Shown: positions 1 through 10,234 of the stretch, one piece after another
Layout of the letters: the number at the start of each line of letters is the position of its first letter
Position numbering within the stretch: position 1 is the first letter of the stretch
DNA from: Cristatella mucedo
Lineage: Eukaryota > Bryozoa > Phylactolaemata > Cristatellidae
NCBI GenBank assembly: GCA_009760855.2
Contig: WPIO01000008.1
Location: 7,192,501 to 7,235,000 of the forward strand
Direction of reading: 5' to 3'
DNA: 42,500 nucleotides
The notes under the pieces: generated by a model
Database searches by the model: none
The model's input: only the letters and a program-made list of their open reading frames with translations
Told to the model about the DNA's origin: nothing
Made by a program: the position numbers and the translations under genes

Positions 1-140
1 ACCGACGGAATTAACTGTGTGAGAACTCCCGAAGCCCGAGTATGACAAACCACCCTGAGCGTTTACGCGGCGCGTACCGGACCGACGGAGTTAACTGCAC
101 AAACTCCCGAAGCCCGATTATAATAAACTATCGCGCGTCG
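1..140. repeat. 80-bp tandem duplication (partial second copy)
   Basis: ACCGACGGA-TTAACTG begins at 1 and again at 81, followed in both by AACTCCCGAAGCCCGA and a TAT/GTAT-A-AAAC-A run. The copies differ at several sites and only about 55 bp are clearly shared. Function unknown; the array may extend left of the window. Confidence 0.7.
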
Positions 141-430
141 CTAGCGATGGTCCCAACCCCGAAGGCGGGCCGCTACAGCACCCCAAGATACGAGCAGCTA
201 CCTGAGTAGCCGGCAGAACACAACTTCGCAGTCTAAGTTGCACTTAGCTGTTCATCGCTGTAGGTTCGACTCTCGTACTCTCGAGGTGTAGTCTCGCATC
301 GACTACCAAGCTGCAGCCCCAAGCTCTGTCAGTCATCGCATTATATTATCTCTCCCTCTAACTCCTGACCTCGCGTGTAGCTGCTATTTCTACTTCAGCA
401 AATTAGTCGGTGCACATTCTGACCGCATCG

Positions 431-640
431 TCTGCACCAGGCTTCGTTCTGACTTTAGCGGGTGGACAAGGAGCAGGGCCCGTACTAGGTGTCCTAGTCG
501 AACCCGCTAAGGCAAGCATATTAGTCGCTTCATCTCCTAACCGGATTGCCTGCATAGAGCTCCATTCTAACCTGAGCTACGTGGATCAGGTGCTGGGTCT
601 GTACTAGGCACCCTAGTCGACTCCACTAAGGCAAGGGCTC
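431..640. repeat. Divergent tandem duplication, period about 119 bp
   Basis: The segments around 449-515 and 567-636 share TTCT-AC, GTACTAGG, CCTAGTCGA and CTAAGGCAAG in the same order. GTACTAGG starts at 482 and again at 601. The left edge of the window (1-650) is therefore built of old tandem duplications, perhaps part of a degraded LTR or satellite, but no ORF or LTR end is certain. Confidence 0.55.
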
Positions 641-2473
641 CCATCGCGGCTAAGCTGAGAGCTGCCCCAGTGCACCTCTGTGCCACCGTAGTCCAGATGT
701 TTCAAAATAGCATTCTTAATGGTACCTCCTGAGATCTTCAGCCGCCTCGCGCTTTCTTGGTTTAATAGCTATGTCTGTAACAACGCGTAAGATGTCTTTC
801 ATTTGTGTCCACCTCCGAATAACTCAGTCCATCAGACCAGTGGTCTCAGCATATATCTAGTCGCTAAGAAATGCGGCTATTTCGAATATAACTTCGACAC
901 CGCAATACAAGGTAGAAAATTAAAAGTTTAGTTGCCTGAATAGCTTCATTTACGACGCATCAGAAGTGCCGCTGCATCTTATCATTTCACAGGTAGTGGA
1001 CAATAAGCAGTTGCCTGCAAAACGCGACCCGGGTCATGATTTTGGAGCACCTTACCCAGCGGCTAAGACCCAGGGGTGTGTGGAGTCGTCTACAACCTCA
1101 AGTTCCAGCTACCATAATCCTTATCCCTACACCTCGTGCCAGCGTAAGAACTGAGGCGTGCTCGATGACTGTACGTGTATAAATATCTCTTTATATATAT
1201 ACATACTGTATATATATTTCCAATGTGAAATCCAAGTAAGTTACTACTGTGAGCAACATAAGCACCGTCCCAACCAGCCAACTCTCATCATTAATGAGTC
1301 TGCTAACTAGGCTGTCTGCATAGACTTTGGAATGAAAAAGGTCACTGAAAGAGATCGAGGGGATTACCAGTTTAGGGAAAGCCACGTTTCTTGCAGTGCA
1401 ATCGGATTTGTGGGTGTGCATCTAGTTAAGTATTAAAACAGGTGCCAGTAACAGTAGTGCCAAGAAATAAGGAAGCAAGCGACACGTCTGATTTCATTCA
1501 GAATGACTCGCGTCTCCGGTAGGGTGTCTCTCAACACCTAGCAGAAATGCCCAGTCGTGTAACTCTTTGGTTTAATAATTAGAATGGTTCAGGCGCGTTG
1601 AAATTTCTTGCAACTTTCGCGGTTGAATTACTATTTTATTTCTTTCTGACCACAATAACGAATTTGACTTCCCGTCTGTTCGGCAAAGAGCCGACTATTT
1701 CAATGGGTGAAGCATGAGTGCAGCCCTTGCATTCTATACACTACCCCCGTTTTGCAGAAAAAGTCCAAAAGCAAGATCATGGGCTAATCGATAGCAGTTG
1801 CACTTCACTCCATGAATTATTACTAATTATGAGGCTTATAAATCTCGGAAGCTAGCCCTAGCTTGCTGCTCCATAATTAGATCTTCGGCAGCTTTGGGGG
1901 GTGAACCTTTAAGCATTGTGGATTTAATTAACAAGAGGTCGAAGCGACCACACCACTAAAAACTAGTATACTTGCAGTGTTGCTGCAGAATACACTAATT
2001 ATATTCGATCCAGCTTGAGAGAATTCGAGAAATAACGGCCCCAATAATCATCACGGGAGAGGTATCTTAAGTGAAGCCATCGTGATAATGGCTGATTCAT
2101 TTCTACAGGCTCGAGATAGGCAGGTGGAAGCATATAATGAGCCATTTCTCAAGCTTTACCCAAATTCTGTTTGTGCTCCTCTTCTATTCGATTTCTTACA
2201 GCTCCAGCTTGCATGCTTAGGCTGCAATTGCAATACCGAATATATGCAACTTGGTCGACTCTTACCTTTGCTATGCCTATATTAACAGCAGGACTGATGG
2301 AGCGAAGCTGTGACTTTTAGTGTATTACCGACGATGAGCTACCTGTAATAGAGCGAGCCTGTGTAATAATCCGTCAATAGACGAAGCCTGCCTGAATTGG
2401 CTGCCCCAGGGTCCCAATTCCACGACCGAGCTTAAACCAAAGCATGGTGATCTAGGCAGATTTGACCTGGTAT
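641..2473. other. AT-rich stretch with no recognised gene
   Basis: Only short open frames, stop-rich on both strands, with a few TATA runs (1190-1220). No repeat family seen elsewhere in the window was recognised here. Confidence 0.5.
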
Positions 2474-2519
2474 GTATTTGACCTGAGCAGAAATAAGTAT
2501 TTGACCTGAGCAGAAATAA
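2474..2519. repeat. Exact 23-bp tandem duplication
   Basis: GTATTTGACCTGAGCAGAAATAA twice (23 bases per unit, 2474-2496 and 2497-2519), identical, hence recent. A partial match (TTTGACCTGGTATG) precedes it. Confidence 0.9.
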
Positions 2520-2741
2520 GCATCGCTTGCTGGTCGATCACCAGTCACAGCCACATGGCAGCTGAATTACCGATATCCCGACCTACTTGCAAATGATTAG
2601 TTAATCGCCTAACATTTTTAGTAGGTTCCATATTAATGAAGGCAGACTTCACCGTCGATTGTGGATTTACCAATGCCAGGACCAATCGAGTGCTTCCAAG
2701 CAGATACCTATGACAGATTCATTTTATACCAGTCTTGGATA

Positions 2742-3341
2742 CTAGCTCTTGGGTTCAGTCATGTTAAGGCCAGGTTCACGCCAGCGCTGGTGGACATGGG
2801 CTCTCTGGCCCCTGCATGCAACTTGGAGCTGGCATGCTCCCTGGTCAAGGTTGGGCTGCAATATCGATCTAATGTACATGTCATATTTTTCCTGAGGAGG
2901 CAGGCTTGTATCACAGATATCAAAGCACATCACCATGGCATCGCTGGTACTAAGCATGGGGTTCCTGCTGCTGAAGCCTGCTCTATTGTGGCTACAGAAG
3001 TGTAGATTTTGTTCTTCCGAGTCTGTTCGGAGTCGTTGCATGTGCTCCGGGTGCCGTCGCTGCGGCTTCTCCTGGAAGCTGTGCTGCAGAGGCAGGTTGT
3101 CACTAAGAGGCTTCTTAGCAGCCTGCTGCCCACGTGCTGCAACCATGGCAACCATCTTCAGGTGAGCTGCCACAGCTGGAGGAGGCAATAGCCCATTAAA
3201 GCATGCTCCAGGATGGGCCGGTGAGACAGATCGACGGTGAGTATAACCATCTCCGTCAGGTGGTAACACTCGGGACAGAAGCCGAAGCTGAGCACGCCAG
3301 TCGCTTTGGACGGTATTCCAAGGGATAGAACCCTGCTGCAT
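2742..3341 (-). CDS. 199-codon - strand ORF of unknown function
   Basis: ATG at 3341, stop at 2742. The second half uses AAG/GAG/CTG-rich codons (HSFQEKPQRRHPEHMQRLR, TDSEEQNLHFCSHN, LPPQEKYDMYIRSILQP). An acceptor-like GCCTCCTCCAG inside the frame (before VAAHLKMVAMVAARGQQ) suggests it may be a last exon rather than an intact gene. No domain recognised. Several shorter + strand frames over the same bases look like shadows. Confidence 0.35.
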   Translation of the reverse strand: MQQGSIPWNTVQSDWRAQLRLLSRVLPPDGDGYTHRRSVSPAHPGACFNGLLPPPAVAAHLKMVAMVAARGQQAAKKPLSDNLPLQHSFQEKPQRRHPEHMQRLRTDSEEQNLHFCSHNRAGFSSRNPMLSTSDAMVMCFDICDTSLPPQEKYDMYIRSILQPNLDQGACQLQVACRGQRAHVHQRWREPGLNMTEPKS

Positions 3342-3585
3342 GGCAGGAGTGCTGACCCGACTTCCAGTTACGTCACCACAGCCGACGTCTTGGATTATGG
3401 TCAGCTCGGCCTACAAAGTAACGTCAAACGTCTGCACTGGGCAGCTCTCGTCTTGTGTGCACTTCATACAAAGCTAAACTAGATTCCTACCTCAAAATAG
3501 CTCTTGACACGGCACGTGGCAAACAGCATTATGCAATAACTGAAAGAGGCCCCGCTTGCAACGTAAATCTTCTTCTCTGGCATCT

Positions 3586-4228
3586 GCATGAAATCTAGGT
3601 GTCCAGTTCCAAAGTGAGCAAACTTCCACCAAACGACCAGATCAGCTCCACAGTCGTCTGTCTAGTATCAGCTACGTGACATTGAACAAATCCGGGCCTG
3701 CTCAAACAGAGATGCCACATTCAAGTTGGTCCATGCATTTGTGACATCCCGTCTCGACTTATGTAATTGAGTACGAAGGTCTTCCGGCCTAACTACAATC
3801 GAGGGCTTACTGATAGTGCAAAACTCTGCAGCTAGGCTTGTCTGTCTTGAGCAAAGCAATTGCCACATCACACCACTCTTCACCGACCTGCACTGCCACC
3901 CTATCAAGCAGCATACAGCACACCGACTTCAAGGTTTTGTCACTTACTTTTAAGTCCCTCCATTCTCTGGTTCAAGCTTACCTATCCGTACTACTTCCCT
4001 ATCAGGCTAGGCGTTGTACCACCTGCTCTTCTTACTCAAGCTACCTAGCTGTGCCTCTAGACTAGCCAACCTCAAACCATTGGTGACCTTTAGTGCGTAT
4101 GCTTCCAAAGTTTAGAACTCACTCCTGACTGAAGTCACGACATCCCCTGACTTGACTACTTTTAAAAAGAAGCTAAAACCCAGCTGCTCCTCACAGCATT
4201 TTCTGGGTTCACGAGCATTGTCCTTCTG
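3586..4228 (+). mobile_element. Decayed L2/CR1-like LINE, RT C-terminal part
   Basis: Contains the array seen in all family-A copies: 'AAATCTAGGTGTCC..AAGTGA' (LGV..SDLS), 'ATTTGTGACATCCC.TCTCGACTT' (FVTSRLD), 'GTGCAAAACTCTGCAGCTAGG' (LVQNSAARL), the HWLPV-like region and a final 'CATCCCCTGACTTGAC'. Frameshifts and stops throughout. The 3' tail hairpin is missing. Assignment to the L2/CR1 group is from the typical order of RT C-terminal motifs. Confidence 0.8.
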
Positions 4229-4669
4229 AAGACAAGCAGCCAACTTCTCAGTCTGCAGCTACAGCAACCCACACTCCCTTCTTTATGTACTAATGCTACT
4301 CGAACTGCAGTGATTGAGGTGCACCTGTTAATGCTTTGAAACAGCCTCGGGATCGCCATTTGATCCCAATGTCCGGCTGGCACGGGAGAGGCAGGGAGTA
4401 GCAGCAGGTGTTAGAAGCTCGGGTTGGGGTGAGGCTAGGTGATGTAACTTTATTGCTCGCAGGTGCCGAATACCTGAGAGAGCACGTACCACACATTGGT
4501 TTCAAATACAGGTATAGATGTGGCAGTTCTTTCTGTGGAGGCCATTCTTTGCCTTGGCATGCAGCTTAAACCCAGATATGAGACCAAGCTTAGACAAGAC
4601 GTTTGCTAAGTCCACAGGATGCAAAGAGCTTACATTAAGATAAAAGCTTACATTAAGTCATAAGAGACG

Positions 4670-4833
4670 TGATGGCACACTAGGTAAGGCGGTTGCTTTT
4701 CATGTACTAGGTCCCGAGGTCTTGGGTTCGGATCCTTCGGTGGGCGACCCTTTATTGCCACTGCAAGCAGTGTAAAGACTCTTCTGTGGTAATACAAAAG
4801 AGGCTGTTAAATCAGCTAGTATTTAGGACAGGT
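4670..4833 (+). mobile_element. tRNA-derived SINE, family A
   Basis: Pol III A-box-like 'CACACTAGGTAAGGCGG' and B-box-like 'GGGTTCGGATCC' in the head, then a tail with GACTCTTCTGTGG, TACAAAAGAGGCTGTTAAATC and AGCTA. The same tail occurs in the copies near 9.7, 15.2, 24.6, 37.3 and 38.7 kb. Confidence 0.8.
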
Positions 4834-4844
4834 ATCATATGGAT

Positions 4845-4980
4845 GCTCAATGCACTCAACAGCAAATAGCAAGGCAGCTTGGTGCAGGACAGGATACCGT
4901 GCAGCGAGTAGCCAACAAGACCAAGATGCCTGGCGATTTTCGTCACTATGGCAAAGGGACCGTCAGCAATATTCAATATT
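4845..4980 (+). mobile_element. Possible transposase helix-turn-helix fragment
   Basis: The + frame reads TQQQIARQLGAGQDTVQRV, a good helix-turn-helix pattern of the kind in Tc1/mariner transposase N-termini or resolvases, then decays. It is followed directly by a LINE family-C 3' end. Could be chance. Confidence 0.3.
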
Positions 4981-5039
4981 GACAAAACTGGTCTCAGGTT
5001 CAAGGTTATCAAGTGCACGACATACCACGCACGAGGTAG

Positions 5040-5197
5040 CGTTGCTATACGTGGAAAGCAGTCAACTGGCTACCGAATGCGTACCGAAAGCCGCTTAGGC
5101 TGTGAGTGCGCTATACAAAACTCTCCTGCATAACATCCACATGGTCTTTATGACTTTGTGGAGTTACTAACGGAGATACATTACATTACATAACTGA
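5040..5197 (+). mobile_element. 3' end of LINE family C with ACATT tail
   Basis: Matches the reverse complement of 38090-38210: 'ACCGAATGCGTACCGAAAGCCGC', 'TGTGAGTGCGCTATA', 'CTCTCCTGC', 'CTTTGTGGAGTTAC', then GGAGATACATTACATTACATAA. The ACATT repeat marks the 3' end of this family. Confidence 0.75.
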
Positions 5198-5334
5198 GAG
5201 TGACAGTAGCTCTGTGCCTTCGCTTAGTGGTGAGAAGTTAAAGTCACATGTGATAGGGAAACCGACGACGCCCTGACACAGTTACCTGCAATGCTAAGGG
5301 CTAAAACTTAGTTCGATGACTCTGAAGCTGTTTA

Positions 5335-5396
5335 CATATACTTGATTTGTATAGCACCCTAAGAGAGCTTAATCTCTAGGCGATTATCTATAGGTA
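5335..5396 (-). mobile_element. LINE/SINE 3' tail hairpin fragment
   Basis: TTTGTATAGCACCCTAAGAGAGCTTAATCTCTAGGCG is the reverse complement of the family-A tail hairpin (GCGCCTAGA..AGAG..CTCT..GGGCGCTATA). Only the tail remains. Confidence 0.55.
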
Positions 5397-5772
5397 AAAG
5401 CCTGGAGAGGCTCTGTTTATGCTGAATTTGGACATCCCACACGACTGCAAGGGGGAGGGAGGGGTGGAGTAACAGATCCACCAGCCTTTTCCCCATTGTA
5501 CATTTACAACACGAGCCCACACAGGCATGCTTTAGTCAGCAGCGAGCTGCGATTGGGCCACACCACCATCTACCGGGTATAGGTATGATTTTGACAAACA
5601 GGTGCCCCACGTAAAGTAGGATGCCGGCCTTAACGTGACAAGGACAGTTAATAGTAAAATGGACACTGGTAGGCTAACTGTAAGCCGAAACCGCCAAGAC
5701 GGCCAATAGGGACACACATAAATGCACGAGCAAACACAATCTCAATATCTCTCTCGGGGCCCCCGACTGTGC

Positions 5773-5804
5773 GGCTTACAAGACATCAGGCTTACAAGAC
5801 ATCA
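5773..5804. repeat. Exact 16-bp tandem duplication
   Basis: GGCTTACAAGACATCA repeated twice without mismatch (5773-5788, 5789-5804). Confidence 0.9.
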
Positions 5805-6026
5805 AGCTACGTCGTTAGCCTGTTTGGTGGCCAATGATCTAATTATAAAGTGAAGCACTGGGGTAGAAAGACTCCAGTGACATTATAATCGTCTGACCAG
5901 ACATTCCGAGTGCATTGCTATTTGCTATGACTTGATATCTTGTTTTCTAACCAGCCTAGGAATTAAATGATGAGATAGTACACACTAGTTCCACAGCACG
6001 ACACTTCTTAAGTCGGCAAGAAGGCA

Positions 6027-6030
<4 letters not shown>

Positions 6031-6062
<32 letters not shown>
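6031..6062. repeat. (AG)16 microsatellite
   Basis: Pure AG dinucleotide run. It is not next to a recognisable LINE tail, unlike the GA tracts at 25 and 36 kb. The 5400-6500 interval holds no other supported feature. Confidence 0.95.
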
Positions 6063-6064
<2 letters not shown>

Positions 6065-6531
6065 CGCTTGTATTCGCGCACATGCATGTACAAACAGAGC
6101 GCCTGGTCACTTGCATGAACAGCCACAGGCTGTCGACTTCAGACAGGCACAAGCACGTATAAGTACGTATAAGAATAAGAAAAAGGTCATCTAACAAAAA
6201 CTAAAGGGCATGCAAGCAGCAGATGTAAGCGAATCAAGCACAGTTGAAGCCTCAAGCAGGCCACCTTAACGCCAGCCAGAAAAATGCCACTTCGATTAGT
6301 AACCCTGCAGGGCAGTGAGTGCAATCTAGCCATGGCTGCCAAAGCATCGACGGTCGCTCGCTAAGCACACACATGCGTACCAACTTTCAACTTGGCAGGC
6401 AAGGTTGTACCACGAAGCAAGGCACAGCAAAAGAAGCCTACAGCCTACGTCGTTAGGACAGATAGCCACAACCAGCATAGCGCTTGCTTGCAGAAAACCG
6501 AGCATCTGGGGCTTTGCCTCTGAGAACTCAC

Positions 6532-6626
6532 GTGTAGCTACAGCTACTGCTGCAGCACGGCAGCAGGCTCCTGGAATGAACAGTGCAGCAGCAGTGAGCG
6601 TGCCAGTGACCCAAAAAACGTGGAAG
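6532..6626 (-). CDS. Unrecognised - strand gene B, hydrophobic exon
   Basis: Acceptor TTTGCCCATAG, donor ACAC/GTGAGT. In the phase given by the previous exon it encodes FHVFWVTGTLTAAALFIPG then ACCRAAAVAVAT, which could be a membrane segment. The next exon in phase 1 was not found with confidence; a frame at 6.33-6.42 kb ending in a stop is possible. Confidence 0.35.
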
Positions 6627-6944
6627 CTATGGGCAAACGTGCGCGTGCTCGGTGCAGCGGCATCACCAGTGCATGTCACCGTCTGAGCGTGCTCTAGCCA
6701 TAGGGGGAGGCCAATCTTGGTGAAGGCGCTTGAGGTGCATGCCTTGATTTGTGGCGTTTAGTTGGCAATGCAAACATGCGAGCATGCAAAGTCGACAACG
6801 GCACAGCTAAGTGGTGGCGGGTGGCTCTAGCCGGCTCTGCCTGCCCACGGGTGAGTAGTGCACAGCCTAGCCGGCAGCTCGACAGCCAGCCGACAGCCGA
6901 GGTGGTATCAGCTGCTGCCGATGAGGCGGCTTCAGCACACTTAC

Positions 6945-7003
6945 TTGCCGTAGAGACGCGAGGCGAGTCTGACAAAGGCCCGGCCAGACTCATCAAACCA
7001 AAC
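6945..7003 (-). CDS. Unrecognised - strand gene B, short exon
   Basis: Acceptor CATCCAGGTTTTTCAG, consensus donor GGCAA/GTAAGT. Encodes VWFDESGRAFVRLASRLYG in phase 0 to 2, in line with the exons before (8213-8294) and after (6532-6626). Short but with strong splice sites at both ends. Longer open frames on both strands here are treated as shadows. Confidence 0.45.
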
Positions 7004-7444
7004 CTGAAAAACCTGGATGCTGGGCGGCTGTGCTGGCAACAGCAGCTGGAGCAACAATGTCGCCTCAGCGAGTGAGCAGGTGTGCCTCACCACGTGACCG
7101 CAGCAGCCATGCTGCCGAAAACTCGAAGCTCGGGAAGAGGAATGTGGGAGGGAGCCACAAGAGACAAAGAAAGAACATGCCTGGCATAGGGGTAAAGCAG
7201 AATTTCAAGCTATATGCCAGCATTCTTCCGACGAAACGACAGAACCTACATAGGAACGAGGCACTCATTGACGCACAAGATCAGCTGGCATAGCTCGAGT
7301 TCGTGCTCCAATACCGAAAACTGTTCGTGAATGGCTGCTGCTCAGCTAGATCGGAAGTGGCCATCGTATAAACCACACTCGACGACGAGCAGCAGCAGTG
7401 CAAGCAGCTCCAAGGTTTGGATGACTCGTGTTTAGTGACTGCAT

Positions 7445-7570
7445 GTCGAGTGCCCACAGGTCTTATCCTGGTGGTAAGGTGCTTGCACTTCACGATCCAG
7501 GTCGTGGGTTCGAGTACAGCAGCAGGTGATCCTTTACTCTCTGTTGCAAGGGGGAAGAGTGATAATCTAA
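7445..7570 (+). mobile_element. tRNA-derived SINE fragment, family A-like
   Basis: Head 'CTGGTGGTAAGGTGCTTGCACTTCACGA', B-box 'GTGGGTTCGAGTAC' and 'CTCTGTTGCAAG' follow the SINE order; the tail is degraded. Confidence 0.65.
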
Positions 7571-7744
7571 CCCGACTAGACGCTCCTTTGAAAAACGATA
7601 CCAAGCACGCTATTGTCAGATCAATGGAAACTTTAGGGTTCTGTTTTGAGCACATATCCTGCCTACGGCCTCGGTTAGGGGATGGTGTCATTCCCTTTGT
7701 CCAGTGCGCAACGTCATTACATTTGCTTGACACAAGACTTCCCT

Positions 7745-7890
7745 GCGAGTGTCACGCCTAACACCATATTATTCTTGTTGTTTATCAAGCATGCTATTTC
7801 CATTCACCATTCGATCGTGTTTCCTTTGCAGCAAACATAAAGCGCCTAGAAAGAGATTGAGTTCTCTGAGGTCGCCACCCTGGCCGAAAT
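7745..7890 (+). mobile_element. LINE family A 3' UTR and tail hairpin
   Basis: 'GTGTCACGCCTAACACCAT', 'CATTCGATCGTGTTTCCTTTGCAGCAAA' and the hairpin AAAGCGCCTAGAAAGAG-attgagtt-CTCTGAGG match the LINE copies ending at 32310 and 41950. 5'-truncated insertion of about 145 bp. Confidence 0.8.
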
Positions 7891-8100
7891 CACGAAAGGC
7901 ATGTCCATGGGTGCATTCAGCCTATCGAAAGTCCTTCAACTCCCGATATCAAAGGTGCAGCGAGTTCTTGGCAGGTTTAAGAGGCAGCATCAGCAACCTT
8001 CGACCAGGAGCGATGCCAGGATTTCTCCAAGGGCAGAAAATGGCCACACTCGGGCCTGGGCTAATCACAGCATGGTCTTGTGGTGGCATGACCCTATAAG
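7890..8100 (+). mobile_element. Possible Tc1/mariner-type transposase N-terminal remnant
   Basis: A + frame reads EVATLAEITKGMSMGAFSLS then KVLQLPISKVQRVLGRFKRQ, resembling the first helix-turn-helix of a Tc1-like transposase, followed by a Ser/Arg-rich linker. No catalytic motif is present. It lies in what would be an intron of the - strand exon chain. Medium-low certainty. Confidence 0.3.
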
Positions 8101-8212
8101 GTCCTGCTACCCAGGGTGCAGCAGCCTGGGAGCTCACCCACATGTGCGAAGCCTGCACGTGCAATGGCTTCAATGCCAGAGAGGTGCCAGTAAGCGTGAC
8201 AACAGCACTTAC

Positions 8213-8294
8213 TTTTTCCTTGTGCTTTGCAAGGATCTCGGCTCTAAGCTCTGCCAGCTGCAGCTGCTCCGCTTTCTCAACAGAGTGCTTGTGA
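8213..8294 (-). CDS. Unrecognised - strand gene B, helical exon
   Basis: Flanked by GGTTATGTTTCAG and a consensus donor GTAAGTGC. The 27 codons read HKHSVEKAEQLQLAELRAEI then LAKHKEK, a clear amphipathic or coiled-coil helix. Starts in phase 2, ends in phase 0, which matches the exon at 6945-7003. Codon choice (GAG, CTG, AAG) differs sharply from the repeats around it. Protein unrecognised. Confidence 0.5.
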
Positions 8295-8489
8295 CTGAAA
8301 CATAACCAACCACAGCACCAGCTGAGTCTCATGGAAAGCATTAAGATTTTCTTCCGGACCTTCATAGTAATGACTTACGACAAGGCACCAAGCTACACCT
8401 CAATCGGCATTGAGCGATGGGGCAGTCACGATTCCGTGCAAGCTCTTCACTAGACTCGGGAGTGTTATGCTCGAGAGTTTTCTAGGGTG

Positions 8490-8745
8490 CATTATAAGCC
8501 TATGTGGCTTTCGGTGCGCATACGGTAGATAACAGACTCCATCTCATGCAACAAGAAGGTGGGAGGAGCAAAGCTGAGTCATGAGGACAGTCAAGGCATT
8601 GAGTAGCATGGGAGCAGCAGCTCAGGCTGCTGGAAAGGATGTGCACGATTCGGCAGCAGGCAAGAAGATGTCGCTGAGAGGGAATTGAGGAATTGAGTTC
8701 CACAGTCCATGACCCACGAGCAGAAGCTTCTGCCACCAGCAGCTG
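8490..8745 (-). mobile_element. LINE family C fragment
   Basis: 'GGCTTTCGGTGCGCATACGGTAGATAACAGACT', 'AAAGGATGTGC', 'GAATTGAGTTCCACAGTC' and 'AGAAGCTTCT..CCA' align in order with 38160-38410. Many differences, so an old copy. Confidence 0.75.
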
Positions 8746-8796
8746 CCCACAGGCAAAGCTCTGTCAATCAATCAAACGTGCTAGGTATTTAAACAT

Positions 8797-8840
8797 ATTG
8801 ACACCTATTACTGACTGACTAGTCAGGAATAGGTGTCAAT
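8797..8840. repeat. Near-perfect 44-bp palindrome (19-nt arms)
   Basis: ATTGACACCTATT-a-CTGAC, a 6-nt loop, then GTCAG-g-AATAGGTGTCAAT: 18 of 19 pairs match. Not associated with a recognised element. Confidence 0.85.
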
Positions 8841-8942
8841 AGAGAAACACTAGGCAGTCTTATTGACGTCAGCCCACATGGCTAGCATCAGCACAGCAGC
8901 TAGCATGAGCAGAACCATCTGATCTATTTTTTGCAGCCAAAC

Positions 8943-9070
8943 CTGTAAGTTGCATTCAGAAATTTCACACAGCACACAAAACGACCAGATGTCCACATTG
9001 ACCGGATAAAGTGATCCACGTGACTTTCGACCAAACAGGCCTAGCCAGTTCGATTCAGCCGGAGGCAAAG
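8943..9070 (-). CDS. Possible - strand exon (42 codons)
   Basis: Follows CCCACTCGTAG and reads LPPAESNWLGLFGRKSRGSL then YPVNVDIWSFCVLCEIS. The composition is protein-like, but the proposed donor (CAG/GTTTGG) is weak and the phase does not fit the exon at 8213-8294, so boundaries are uncertain. No family recognised. Confidence 0.3.
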
Positions 9071-9714
9071 CTACGAGTGGGTGCAAACATGAGCAGCAAC
9101 TTGTTCCTAAGGCTACCGAACACCATTGACCTGTGCACATGCTAAGGACGATAACTGAAAAAAGCATGGATACCGTCACGACACACGCTAAAGGCTGGCA
9201 CGAGCACGGCAAACGAAAGCTACAGCGCCAGCAAAGAAAGCTGCCAGTTTCTCACCGTCGGGCAGGAGCACTGGAAGTCGGCACACGAAGCTGAGACTTT
9301 AGAGCAGCCAGGTCGATTTCAACCACCCTTTTGCTCAATTAAACGAATAGACATTCGAAACAAAGCTACTGGTACACCAAGAATGCTAGTTATAGAGCTG
9401 CGAGCTTTGTTCTTGTTTGACTAATGGCACAAGCAACCACTGTGGAATTCTCTGAATGGCACCTATTGTTGCCATTCATAACAGGCACTGCATGAAAACC
9501 CACATCGAGCAGCCACAATTACACCCATCTGCTAGAAATGGGCATGCTTTGCAAAGGCAGCAGCAGGGGGTGACAAGCAGGCCAGGCGGCACAAACGTTG
9601 TTTGGGTGTTGCATGTCGGCATGCGACCAAGCAGCAGCGAATCTCGATGCTTCGTCTCTACGGGTATACGGTGACCGTTGAATGATCTAATTCATAAATG
9701 TAAAGATCAAACGT

Positions 9715-9885
9715 TTTCTCATGATTTTATGCTGTTAAACAAATTTAGCTGATTGAACAGCCTCATTTGTATAGCAGTGGAAGAGCCTTGACGGCTATCA
9801 CCGCCGCTTGCAGTTGACAATAAAGGATTCAGGAATCGTACCCACGACCTTGGTCGGGAAGAACGAGCGGCCCAGTAACTCGTGT
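9715..9885 (-). mobile_element. tRNA-derived SINE, family A
   Basis: On the - strand: head ending 'CGTGGGTACGATTCCTGAATCC', 'CTGCAAGCGGCGGTGATAGCC', then AAGGCTCTTCC-CTGCTATACAAATGAGGCTGTTCAATCAGCTAA. Best preserved family-A tail in the window. Confidence 0.8.
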
Positions 9886-10234
9886 TATTACATAGTTCTG
9901 TACATCTGATCACATGCAGATCTTATCCAGTATTCAGTTTGAATTTTCTTTAGCATCAGAAATTAATTGCGAATTGCAAAACCCTAAGATCTTGGACATT
10001 GATGCTGTCGATATAAAAATATCTTCCTCACTTCTCCTGCTAAATTCACTGTCCAATCTGCCTTCACAGGTGGAATGCTATGTTGTGGATGACTTTGCTC
10101 CTCTGACTTAAGCACATTGTATGTCTTCGCACAGATGGCCTATAGCACACGAGGACTTCTGTATGTACGACCAATCTATCCTTGCCAGGATCTAGTCTAG
10201 CTTCGATAGAAACATAGAATCACAGAGGCACAAT

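Noticed and set aside
300-420. Possible LTR end and primer-binding site
   Set aside because: TC-rich tract followed by GGTGCACATTCTGACC is suggestive, but no second LTR, no polypurine tract and no gag/pol frame nearby.
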